Below, in pieces: positions 1-4,877 of a DNA stretch of 5,307 nucleotides; the stretch's first letter is position 1, and every line of letters begins with the position of its first letter. The position numbers and the translations under genes were made by a program. Source of the DNA: Tigheibacillus jepli (lineage in GTDB: Bacteria; Bacillota; Bacilli; Bacillales; Amphibacillaceae); contig NZ_JAROCA010000106.1 of assembly GCF_030732005.1 (NCBI RefSeq), positions 1 to 5,307 of the forward strand. The letters are read 5' to 3'. Under the pieces are notes generated by a model that saw only the letters and a list, made by a program, of their open reading frames with translations, ran no database searches and had not been told where the DNA came from.

Positions 1-80
1 TAATTTTGGCTGTATTTTCTGCCACCATACGTGGTTAACATTGTAACTATTTACACAGGATTTGGGACTTGACTTGAATC

Positions 81-360
81 AGTAGTAAAAGGTCACTGAT
101 AGGCTTCCTCAGCGCCCTTTTGCGAGTGATTTAGTAGTAAAAGGTCACTGATAGGCTTTCTCAGCGCCCTTTTGACGCTGATTTAGTAGTAAAAGGTCAC
201 TGATAGGCTTCCTCAGCGCCCTTTTGCGAGTGATTTGGTAGTAATATGTCACTGATAAGCTTTATCAGCGCCTTTTTGACGCTGATTTAGTAGTAATATG
301 TCACTGATAGGCTTTATCAGCGCCCTTTTGACAGTGATTCAGTTGCAATAGTCACTGACA
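81..360. repeat. 52-bp tandem repeat array, five full units plus a partial sixth
   Basis: Units start at 81, 133, 185, 237 and 289, exactly 52 bp apart. A sixth begins at 341 and decays after about 20 bases into the next element. Each unit opens with a GTAGTAA-like segment, then GTCACTGATA, a GGCTT core, CAGCGCC, a T-run and a GTGATTT or GCTGATTT end. Units 1 and 3 are identical. Units 2 and 4 share a different tail (GACGCTGATTT), giving a 104-bp higher-order pattern. Each unit can fold: units 2 and 4 through TCAGCG/CGCTGA, unit 5 through TCACTG/CAGTGA, and unit 4 also through CTGATAA/TTATCAG. Because 52 is not a multiple of 3 and no open frame crosses the array, it is non-coding. Function is unknown. 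Confidence 0.93.
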
Positions 361-466
361 AGCCACGTCCGGCTCCAGCGCCCAGCAACTAGCAGATGTT
401 TTGATGGGACGAGTAATCGCAGCCCCAGGACGTCGTGCTTTTAGCCTGTAAGGGCGCTTGACTTTG
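361..466 (+). repeat. GC-rich dispersed intergenic element, copy 1
   Basis: The first 38 bases, starting AGCCACGTCCGG, match positions 4131-4168 with about three differences. The match resumes in the middle (CGAGTAA.CGCAGCCC) and at the end (GGGCGCTTG). The ends are complementary: AGCGCCC at 377-383 pairs with GGGCGCT at 452-458, seven Watson-Crick pairs. The first 60 bases contain about 58% G+C, richer than the surroundings. I recall similar unnamed sequences (CTCCAGCGCC ... GGCGCTTG) scattered between genes in Bacillaceae, but could not check this. It is joined without a gap to the 52-bp array. It could be a REP/MITE-like element or a structured RNA. The right end is approximate. Confidence 0.8.
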
Positions 467-656
467 TTCAGTAAAGTGGTGGAAATTTTCTTTCTGTATA
501 AGCGGGAGTCGGGGCATTCGCTGAAAAAGCTTGCACTTCAGTTGTGTGGGGATTTCCAAGAAGGAAAAGTGCAACGGGGCAAGAATCCGTTTAACGAATG
601 CTGGGCTTTCTATGACTTTCAGTATGAACAGAAGCTATTGCATATAAATACATTTC
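467..656. other. Upstream region of the oxidoreductase gene, no gene seen
   Basis: The frame of the downstream gene stays open back to a TTG at 458, but there is no ribosome binding site at that TTG and the extension does not resemble the protein family, so I treat this stretch as non-coding. A TATAAA at 643-648 could be a -10 element, but I find no convincing -35 at 16-18 bp. The promoter of the downstream gene is therefore not identified. Confidence 0.5.
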
Positions 657-663
657 AGGAGGT
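657..663 (+). promoter_or_regulatory. Ribosome binding site that sets the oxidoreductase start
   Basis: AGGAGGT lies four bases before the ATG at 668. It is a near-perfect Shine-Dalgarno sequence. It favours this ATG over the in-frame TTG at 458, where nothing similar is present. Confidence 0.88.
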
Positions 664-667
664 AGCT

Positions 668-1684
668 ATGCTTACGATCGGTTATATTGGAAATGGAAAA
701 AGTACGAACAGATATCATCTGCCGTTCGTGCTGCAAAGAGAGAATATACGTGTAAAAACTATTTATCGAAGGAATCCCGACCATGACAGTTGGGATAAAA
801 TTGCAGGTGTACATTACACATCGGATTTGGATGAATTATTGAATGACCAGGACATTCAACTCATTGTGGTTTGCACGAAACATGACAGCCACTATGAATA
901 CGCAAAAATGGTCTTGGAACATCAAAAGCACTGTTTGGTCGAAAAACCATTTATGGAAACAGCAGAACAGGCAAGAGAAATATTTGCCTTGGCAAAAGAG
1001 AAAGGATTAATTGTTCAGGCGTACCAAAACAGACGTTTCGACAGTGATTTTTTAACCGTTCAAAAGGTCATCGAAGAAGGTAAATTGGGGGACTTGCTGG
1101 AAGTAGAAATGCACTTTGATTATTACCGTCCCGAAGTACCTGAGTCTGCTCACTCTTTTGATCCTGCTTCGTCATTTTTATATGCGCATGCCTGTCATAC
1201 GTTGGATCAAGTCATCAGCTATTTTGGCAAGCCAGATCATGTCCATTATGATGTCAGGCAATTATTGGGACAAGGAAGAATGAATGATTACTTCGATTTG
1301 GATTTATATTATGGAACGTTGAAGGTATCTGTCAAATCCAGTTATTTCAGGCTGAAAGAGAGGCCAAGCTTTGCCGTCTATGGCAAAAACGGGTGCTTTG
1401 TGAAACAAACGAAAGATCGCCAGGAAGAACATTTGAAGTTATTTTACATGCCTGATAACAAGGATTTCGGTGTAGATACACTAGAACATTATGGCGTACT
1501 GACATATATGGATGATGCAGGTACCATCCACGAAGAAAAGGTGAAATCCGTAAATGGTGACTATGGAAGGGTATATGATGACTTATATGAAGCCGTCATC
1601 AATGGAAAAGATAAAACCATTACAGATGAGCAGACATTGCTGCAAATGGAAATGTTGGAAACTGGGATTAGGAATTTGCAGTAA
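668..1684 (+). CDS. Gfo/Idh/MocA-family NAD(P)-dependent oxidoreductase, YhhX-like
   Basis: This 338-residue protein is a predicted cytoplasmic dehydrogenase acting on a sugar, polyol or related substrate; the actual substrate is unknown. The N-terminal Rossmann fold begins with GYIGNGKSTNRYHLP (residues 5-19). The family EKP motif with its catalytic lysine is at residues 92-94, and an HTLD segment (H177, D180) lies in the C-terminal substrate domain. From memory, E. coli YhhX (about 345 aa) shares the GKST.RYHLP start, YQNRRFDS (119-126), HFDYYRP (149-155) and GDYGRVYD (297-304), so this looks like a full-length YhhX relative. The start was chosen from the AGGAGGT site and because YhhX-type proteins begin just before the Rossmann glycine loop. 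The gene stands alone: array and element upstream, terminator 80 bases after the stop. General function is certain; the reaction is not known. Confidence 0.93.
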   Translation: MLTIGYIGNGKSTNRYHLPFVLQRENIRVKTIYRRNPDHDSWDKIAGVHYTSDLDELLNDQDIQLIVVCTKHDSHYEYAKMVLEHQKHCLVEKPFMETAEQAREIFALAKEKGLIVQAYQNRRFDSDFLTVQKVIEEGKLGDLLEVEMHFDYYRPEVPESAHSFDPASSFLYAHACHTLDQVISYFGKPDHVHYDVRQLLGQGRMNDYFDLDLYYGTLKVSVKSSYFRLKERPSFAVYGKNGCFVKQTKDRQEEHLKLFYMPDNKDFGVDTLEHYGVLTYMDDAGTIHEEKVKSVNGDYGRVYDDLYEAVINGKDKTITDEQTLLQMEMLETGIRNLQ

Positions 1685-1763
1685 AAGGTAAGGTTGATTC
1701 TGTTATGGATCAAATGGAAACCTTTATTTCGATGTGAATCGCGCAGGTCTTTGCGAAAAATGT

Positions 1764-1803
1764 AACAGCACCTTCCATTGGATGAGAGGGTGCTGTTTTA
1801 TTA
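1764..1803 (+). terminator. Intrinsic terminator of the oxidoreductase gene
   Basis: AACAGCACC (1764-1772) pairs with GGTGCTGTT (1789-1797). Three more pairs (one G-U) extend the stem inward to 1775/1786, leaving a 10-base loop. The plus-strand transcript then runs into a T-rich stretch, TTTTATT. It lies about 80 bases past the stop codon at 1684. Confidence 0.88.
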
Positions 1804-1898
1804 ACAAGGTTTTGGAAAGGATTTATGAAACATTCCACTAGGCGCAAAAACATCCCAAAATTTTTCTCACAAGAAAAACTTACTTGGTAGTGGTAAAC

Positions 1899-1924
1899 AA
1901 AAAAGGATAGCAAAGCTGCTATCC
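1899..1924 (-). terminator. Intrinsic terminator for the minus-strand small gene
   Basis: GGATAGCA (1905-1912) and TGCTATCC (1917-1924) form a perfect 8-bp stem with a 4-base loop. Read on the minus strand, the stem is followed by six T's and then GTTT (complement of 1904 downwards). It lies about 130 bases beyond the stop of the 54-residue gene at 2053, with no other minus-strand gene in between. Confidence 0.83.
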
Positions 1925-1936
1925 CCTTCATTTCCG

Positions 1937-1972
1937 AAAAAGACTTATTTTGCATAAGCAAAGTCATTTTTT
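1937..1972. terminator. Weak hairpin with T-runs on both strands
   Basis: Positions 1942-1965 form an imperfect hairpin: GACTT/AAGTC ends around an inner TTTGC/GCAAA stem. It is followed by six T's on the plus strand (1967-1972) and by five T's on the minus strand (1941-1937). It sits between two convergent genes, upstream (in minus-strand sense) of the stronger hairpin at 1905-1924, and could be an auxiliary bidirectional terminator. Confidence 0.45.
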
Positions 1973-2052
1973 GGTGCTCACTTTTATTATCCTGCTATCC
2001 CTTGCCTTACACACAAGATGGCTGGCAAAATAAAAGACCCTGGACAATCGCT

Positions 2053-2217
2053 TTATGCCGCTCCATGCTTATACTTATAGTTGGGAATACTGGAACAACC
2101 AACTTCGGAAAGAATTTTAACGCCTTTCATGGTTTTTAGTGCATCCCTTGCTTCTTTTTCTGTATTGAACTCAAACATGGCAATATTTGAACCTAAGTAA
2201 CGTGTAATGATCCACAT
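2053..2217 (-). CDS. Small protein of 54 residues, function unknown
   Basis: Translation from the ATG at 2217 gives a 54-residue protein starting MWIITRYLGSNIAMFEF and ending NYKYKHGAA before a TAA at 2053. The ATG is preceded by GGAGG (2226-2230) eight bases away, a strong site that makes this a real gene despite its size. The sequence has no signal peptide or membrane segment. The pattern (beta strand, F-E-F, then an E/K/A-rich helix at about 18-31, then a KILSEV strand) suggests a tiny alpha/beta fold. I have a vague memory of short Bacillaceae hypotheticals with a similar MFEF.TEKEA pattern, but cannot name a family. It is transcribed towards the oxidoreductase gene, with terminators at 1899-1924 and 1937-1972. 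Confidence 0.8.
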   Translation of the reverse strand: MWIITRYLGSNIAMFEFNTEKEARDALKTMKGVKILSEVGCSSIPNYKYKHGAA

Positions 2218-2225
2218 AAAAAATT

Positions 2226-2230
2226 CCTCC
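2226..2230 (-). promoter_or_regulatory. Ribosome binding site of the 54-residue gene
   Basis: GGAGG on the minus strand lies eight bases upstream of the ATG at 2217. This site is the main evidence that the short frame is translated. Confidence 0.82.
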
Positions 2231-2270
2231 TATTTTTGAAGTTATTTCCTAAGACAGGATTTTATGAAAT

Positions 2271-2300
2271 AGCTAAAATTTGAACGGATCCCTTTTAGCT
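2271..2300. repeat. 8-bp inverted repeat upstream of the 54-residue gene
   Basis: AGCTAAAA (2271-2278) and TTTTAGCT (2293-2300) are perfect complements separated by 14 bases. The repeat lies about 50-80 bases upstream of the start of the minus-strand small gene, in its probable promoter or leader region. It could be an operator or a leader hairpin. I see no convincing -35/-10 pair for the gene nearby. Confidence 0.5.
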
Positions 2301-2404
2301 GGTAGTAACTTTAATGGCTACAAATTAATCATAATGCAACGATATTAATAAGTAAAATATTAAAAAATGATATGAAACGATAAGTTAAAGTTATATGTAA
2401 GGGA

Positions 2405-2441
2405 AAACTGCAAATAGAATGAGAGAAACTGCAAATAGAAT
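2405..2441. repeat. Pair of 16-bp direct repeats at 21-bp spacing
   Basis: AAACTGCAAATAGAAT occurs at 2405-2420 and again, identically, at 2426-2441. The 21-bp period is two helical turns, so both copies face the same side of the DNA. They end about 43 bases before the -10 element of the macro-domain gene. This position fits a binding site for a regulator, but none is identified. Confidence 0.8.
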
Positions 2442-2481
2442 CAGTGTAAGGTATCCTCTTCCTGTCTACCTGGGGAAAAAG

Positions 2482-2490
2482 TGATATAAT
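2482..2490 (+). promoter_or_regulatory. Extended -10 promoter of the macro-domain gene
   Basis: TGATATAAT combines a perfect TATAAT (2485-2490) with the TG of an extended -10 element. The -35 position at 17 bp (2462-2467, CTGTCT) is poor, as is common for extended -10 promoters. Transcription would start near 2497, giving a leader of about 43 bases before the ATG at 2540, with AAGGGGG (2524-2530) as ribosome binding site. Confidence 0.72.
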
Positions 2491-2539
2491 CCAAAGGAAA
2501 GGGGTCCAGCTTTATTGCAAAAGAAGGGGGAATCAAACG

Positions 2540-3091
2540 ATGGAAGTTATCATCAACAACAATACATTGGCACTCGTGTTGGGTGACATTACGAAACAAA
2601 CGACTGAAGCCATTGTCAACGCAGCAAACGGGACGCTTATGGGTGGTGGCGGTGTCGATGGTGCAATTCACAGGGCAGCGGGCAAAAAGCTGCTGGAAGC
2701 GTGCAAACAGGTGCGGCAAAACCAGCTGAATGGTGAGCATTTGCCTACTGGAGAAGCTGTTATCACCAAGGGATACGAACTGCCTGCAAAATTTGTTATC
2801 CATACAGTCGGCCCTGTTTGGAGCGGAGATAAAAAGGGTAAGGATGCACTGTTGGCGAATTGCTATAAAAATTCTCTACGGCTTGCCGTTGATCATCATC
2901 TCACCAGCATTTCCTTCCCTTCAATTTCAACTGGTGTATATCATTTTCCAATTGATAAAGCTGCGGAAATTGCGATGAAAACAATCGTGGCTTTTTTACA
3001 GGAAAAATCTTTCGGGAAGGTAGTCATGACCCTATTTTCGGAAAAAGACTATGAGACATACGCCGCTAAATTGCGGGACATTCTTGCATAA
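2540..3091 (+). CDS. Macro-domain protein, probable MacroD-type ADP-ribosyl hydrolase
   Basis: The protein has 183 residues and is a single macro domain with nothing added. Its members bind ADP-ribose, and those of the MacroD/YmdB type hydrolyse O-acetyl-ADP-ribose or remove mono-ADP-ribose from proteins. The sequence shows GDIT (15-18), IVNAAN (25-30), GGGGVDGAIHRAAG (35-48) with the catalytic-loop aspartate D40, LPTGEAVITKGY (68-79), VIHTVGP (86-92), SISTGVYHFP (128-137) and a closing FSEKDYETY (166-174). These features and the length match E. coli YmdB (macro type). The B. subtilis protein also called YmdB is an unrelated phosphodiesterase, so that symbol is avoided. The ATG at 2540 follows AAGGGGG by nine bases. 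The gene stands alone and has no adjacent sirtuin or ADP-ribosyltransferase in the window, so its substrate cannot be deduced from context. Confidence 0.94.
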   Translation: MEVIINNNTLALVLGDITKQTTEAIVNAANGTLMGGGGVDGAIHRAAGKKLLEACKQVRQNQLNGEHLPTGEAVITKGYELPAKFVIHTVGPVWSGDKKGKDALLANCYKNSLRLAVDHHLTSISFPSISTGVYHFPIDKAAEIAMKTIVAFLQEKSFGKVVMTLFSEKDYETYAAKLRDILA

Positions 3092-3163
3092 TTAACATCA
3101 CGTGGAGAGAAAAACGTACAAGTTATTTTTTTCATGTGGGTGCAGTCGGGTTCAACCTAACGT

Positions 3164-3271
3164 AACCGCTTTAACGGTTGTGTGGCTTTTTGGTTTGCTA
3201 AGTGGCGTTTAGCCCTGCCGCTAAACAATTGTTTTAAAATGCCGGAAACCAAATTTAGCAAAGCCAGCCAA
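3164..3271. repeat. Nested imperfect inverted repeats between convergent genes
   Basis: Three stems nest: 3178-3189 with 3260-3271 (10 of 12 pairs), TTTGGTTT at 3189-3196 with AAACCAAA at 3246-3253, and GTTTAGC at 3207-3213 with GCTAAAC at 3219-3225. An alternative is TTTGCTAA at 3194-3201 with TTAGCAAA at 3255-3262. A small AACCG/CGGTT hairpin precedes it (3164-3179). Neither side is followed by a T-run, so it is not a clear terminator for the macro-domain gene, for which I find none better. It may be a decayed small mobile element or a structured 3' region. Confidence 0.6.
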
Positions 3272-3294
3272 TTATAAGAGATTATTTCTGATGT

Positions 3295-3363
3295 AAAAAT
3301 GAGCCCCACTTTTCCTATATAACTAGCCCACGTGGAACGTAAGCCTTCGGAAAAGCTAAGCTC
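3295..3363 (-). terminator. Probable long-loop terminator of the universal stress protein gene
   Basis: GAGC (3301-3304) pairs with GCTC (3360-3363), and CTTTTCC (3309-3315) pairs with GGAAAAG (3349-3355). Between them, the minus-strand RNA can form three G-U pairs with one mismatch, while the plus-strand RNA forms none. The stem on the minus strand is therefore nearly continuous over 15 positions, and it is followed there by a five-T run (3299-3295). It lies 85 bases past the stop at 3448. The loop is long (33 bases), which lowers confidence. Confidence 0.55.
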
Positions 3364-3447
3364 ATGGATTTACCAAAAATCTTTATAATCAATCAGCATT
3401 AACCTGATTCAAACGTCGGTCCCTATTGTCCGGAAACTCCCAAAAAA

Positions 3448-3966
3448 TTATTTAACCACCAATACTGCACATGATGCCTGGTTGGTCACTTTTTCGCTGA
3501 CGCTTCCCATCACAAATTTTTTGATGCCGCTAATGCCGCGATTGCCCATAACGATGAGATCGACTTCATTTTCCTCGGCGAAACTTGCCAGCTCTTGAGC
3601 CGGTTTTCCCGACAAAATTTCATAATCGACATCCATTACACCAGTAATACGGCTTTTGGCATCGGCAATAACCTGATCCGGCTTGTCAATCTCCCAGGCT
3701 ACTCGTTGACGATTTTCTTGTCCATGAGTCGGGGCACCCGTCATTGGTCCGGGTCCGACAAACGGCTGTGCCTGCGTCAGATTCAAATCATCCTGCGCAA
3801 CTGTTTCCGGCGGGGGATAAACAGACGTTTCATTCGTCGCCTCATGTACATAAGCAACCGTCAGATGCGATTGTTGATCTTTAGCAAGCGTTTCGGCTGC
3901 CTCCAATGCTTGCACACTGTCTGGCGAACCATCGAAAGCTACAAGGATATTCTTAAAACGTTTCAT
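3448..3966 (-). CDS. Universal stress protein, UspA family, ATP-binding type
   Basis: This 172-residue protein is a single Usp domain, a soluble nucleotide-binding fold thought to help survival under starvation and stress. It starts KNILVAFDGS (residues 5-14), with the early aspartate D12 that contacts ATP in the family. It carries the G..G(9)G-S nucleotide motif as GNRG at 141-144 and GS at 154-155, so ATP binding is likely. It is longer than the usual 140-150 residues because residues 46-88 form a proline-, glutamine- and glycine-rich insert (PPP at 51-53, FVGPGPMTGAP at 69-79) after the second strand. The ATG at 3966 is preferred over the GTG at 3972: AGGAGT at 3975-3980 is about eight bases from the ATG but only two or three from the GTG. 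The gene is transcribed alone from the promoter region at 4014-4044. Confidence 0.93.
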   Translation of the reverse strand: MKRFKNILVAFDGSPDSVQALEAAETLAKDQQSHLTVAYVHEATNETSVYPPPETVAQDDLNLTQAQPFVGPGPMTGAPTHGQENRQRVAWEIDKPDQVIADAKSRITGVMDVDYEILSGKPAQELASFAEENEVDLIVMGNRGISGIKKFVMGSVSEKVTNQASCAVLVVK

Positions 3967-3974
3967 TTGCACCC

Positions 3975-3980
3975 ACTCCT
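3975..3980 (-). promoter_or_regulatory. Ribosome binding site that decides the stress-protein start
   Basis: AGGAGT on the minus strand lies about eight bases from the ATG at 3966 and only two or three from the in-frame GTG at 3972. The spacing supports the ATG, which also gives the normal family N-terminus MKRFKNILVAFDGS. Confidence 0.75.
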
Positions 3981-3989
3981 GTCAGTGTG

Positions 3990-4018
3990 TTGACGTTATT
4001 GGGAAAGCATATTATTAT
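3990..4018 (+). promoter_or_regulatory. Plus-strand sigma-A-type promoter candidate
   Basis: TTGACG (3990-3995) and TATTAT (4013-4018) are separated by exactly 17 bp, each one base off consensus. Transcription would start near 4025 and run rightwards into the dispersed element at 4131. No plus-strand gene lies downstream, so this would drive a non-coding RNA or be fortuitous. Its -10 overlaps the -10 of the opposing stress-protein promoter. Confidence 0.45.
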
Positions 4019-4044
4019 ATACACGTTTATGCATAATGATAAAC
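4014..4044 (-). promoter_or_regulatory. Promoter region of the stress-protein gene, sigma-A and possible sigma-B readings
   Basis: On the minus strand, TTATCA (4042-4037) and TATAAT (4019-4014) are 17 bp apart: a perfect -10 with a 4-of-6 -35. The same stretch reads as GTTTAT (4044-4039), 14 bp, GTGTAT (4024-4019), one base off each half of the Bacillus sigma-B consensus GTTTAA/GGGTAT. A sigma-B promoter would suit a universal stress gene. GTTTAT and ATAAAC at 4025-4030 and 4039-4044 also form a dyad around the -35 region. The leader would be about 40 bases long. Confidence 0.55.
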
Positions 4045-4130
4045 ATTTAGTATTAAAAATGAGGCTGTATGCTTATTTTTTAAGTAAATAAAGTATAAAG
4101 TTGGGTTGTATTAATGTCATTTGCTACGAT

Positions 4131-4247
4131 AGCCACGTCCGGCCCCAGCGCTCAGCAACTAGCAAATGGTTTTCGGTGGGGCGAGTAACCGCAGCCCAAA
4201 GTGCTCCAGTTTGTACGTTGCTAAACGGGCGCTTGCGCCTTTGTTTC
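4131..4247 (+). repeat. GC-rich dispersed intergenic element, copy 2
   Basis: This is the second copy of the element at 361-466, in the same orientation: 38 bases at the left end match with about three differences. It can fold end to end: AGCGCTC (4147-4153) with GGGCGCT (4227-4233, including a G-U pair), AGCAAC (4154-4159) with GTTGCT (4217-4222), CAAA (4163-4166) with TTTG (4210-4213), and an inner GGGC/GCCC hairpin (4179-4182, 4194-4197). The change from CCC to CTC in the left arm keeps pairing by wobble. The right end, GGCG-CTTG-CGCC followed by TTTGTTT (4228-4246), looks like a small terminator, a feature copy 1 lacks. Function unknown. Confidence 0.8.
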
Positions 4248-4311
4248 CAAACTCTCTTAGGATTTCTAGCACGATTGTGATTTAAATTCTGGTGAATATT
4301 GTTTTCTTTTC

Positions 4312-4360
4312 CCCATAAATCTACTTTAATATCTCCTTATTTCGTGTTTAGATTTATGGG
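4312..4360. repeat. Perfect 12-bp inverted repeat with 25-base loop
   Basis: CCCATAAATCTA (4312-4323) and TAGATTTATGGG (4349-4360) are perfect complements. The hairpin lies 32 bases past the stop of the 154-residue minus-strand gene. It lacks a T-run on the minus-strand side (A-rich there), so it is not a standard terminator, but it could stabilise the 3' end of that transcript or be the remains of a small mobile element. Confidence 0.7.
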
Positions 4361-4391
4361 TCCATTGTAGTCTGTTTGATTACCTTTTTAG

Positions 4392-4856
4392 TTATTTATT
4401 ATTTTCAAGACGAATTTCTTTAATTGTTTTATCTAAGGTTGATTGCTTTAAATGGAACTTAAAGAATATTGGTTCTGCTTTTTGAAGTTCAGACAGATAG
4501 ACAGTGGCATATGCATCAATTATAGTGAACTCCGGGCTATTTTGATATTTTCTATTTTCACTAATGTCAGCTAGGAAATTAATATACTTCTTCGATCCAA
4601 CTTTATAATTCAGGTCATGTTTTATTAAATATTGATCAAGCAACTGCTTCCCTTGGCCAATAGTAAAAGTATCAATTTCTGTGTTGGTTAAATCCTTTTT
4701 AGATGTTTTTGCATTTTTAATAGCCATTTTCTGCTGGGTAGTTAACGGATAATTATTTTCACTTTCGTCTTTATTATTTATATATTTCACTGCAAAAATT
4801 GAAGAAATGCCAATGATAACCACTACACATAAAGCAATAATAGAGTACTTTTTCAT
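4392..4856 (-). CDS. Membrane-anchored protein of unknown function, 154 residues
   Basis: I do not recognise this protein. It opens with MKKYS and a hydrophobic segment at about residues 6-23, which is either an uncleaved membrane anchor or a signal peptide. The cysteine at position 10 is in the middle of this segment and lacks a lipobox, so it is not a lipoprotein. The remaining 130 residues are hydrophilic and rich in K, N, E and Q, probably outside the membrane and mostly helical (for example TIGQGKQLLDQYLIKHDL, 65-82). AGGAGGAG at 4861-4868, a few bases before the ATG at 4856, supports the start. One 60-base row inside the gene (4441-4500) has about 32% G+C against about 42% in a row of the stress-protein gene, so it may be a later acquisition. 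It stands alone. Confidence 0.8.
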   Translation of the reverse strand: MKKYSIIALCVVVIIGISSIFAVKYINNKDESENNYPLTTQQKMAIKNAKTSKKDLTNTEIDTFTIGQGKQLLDQYLIKHDLNYKVGSKKYINFLADISENRKYQNSPEFTIIDAYATVYLSELQKAEPIFFKFHLKQSTLDKTIKEIRLENNK

Positions 4857-4877
4857 AAATCTCCTCCTAATATCACT

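Noticed and set aside
81..340. CRISPR array
   Set aside because: The whole 52-bp unit repeats without unique spacers, and there are no cas genes.
389..574. 61-residue minus-strand frame
   Set aside because: It lies mostly across the dispersed element and upstream region, with no supporting signals.
458..667. N-terminal extension of the oxidoreductase from a TTG start
   Set aside because: No ribosome binding site at the TTG, no family resemblance, and the start of the frame lies in the dispersed element; the ATG at 668 has AGGAGGT.
1825..1890. 21-residue basic peptide on the plus strand (MKHSTRRKN...)
   Set aside because: It has a passable GGAAAGG site but lies just after the oxidoreductase terminator with no promoter, so expression is doubtful.
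1710..1967. 85-residue minus-strand reading frame
   Set aside because: It reads through two terminator hairpins, has no ribosome binding site and no recognisable protein features.
2441..2978. Minus-strand frame 2441-2803 and plus-strand frame 2730-2978
   Set aside because: Both overlap the clearly recognised macro-domain gene in other frames.
3967..3972. GTG start for the stress protein
   Set aside because: It leaves only two or three bases to the AGGAGT site; the ATG at 3966 has proper spacing.
3595..3993. 132-residue plus-strand frame
   Set aside because: Antisense shadow of the universal stress protein gene.
4827..4829. Lipoprotein cysteine in the 154-residue protein
   Set aside because: Cysteine 10 follows I-A-L within the hydrophobic core, which is not a lipobox.
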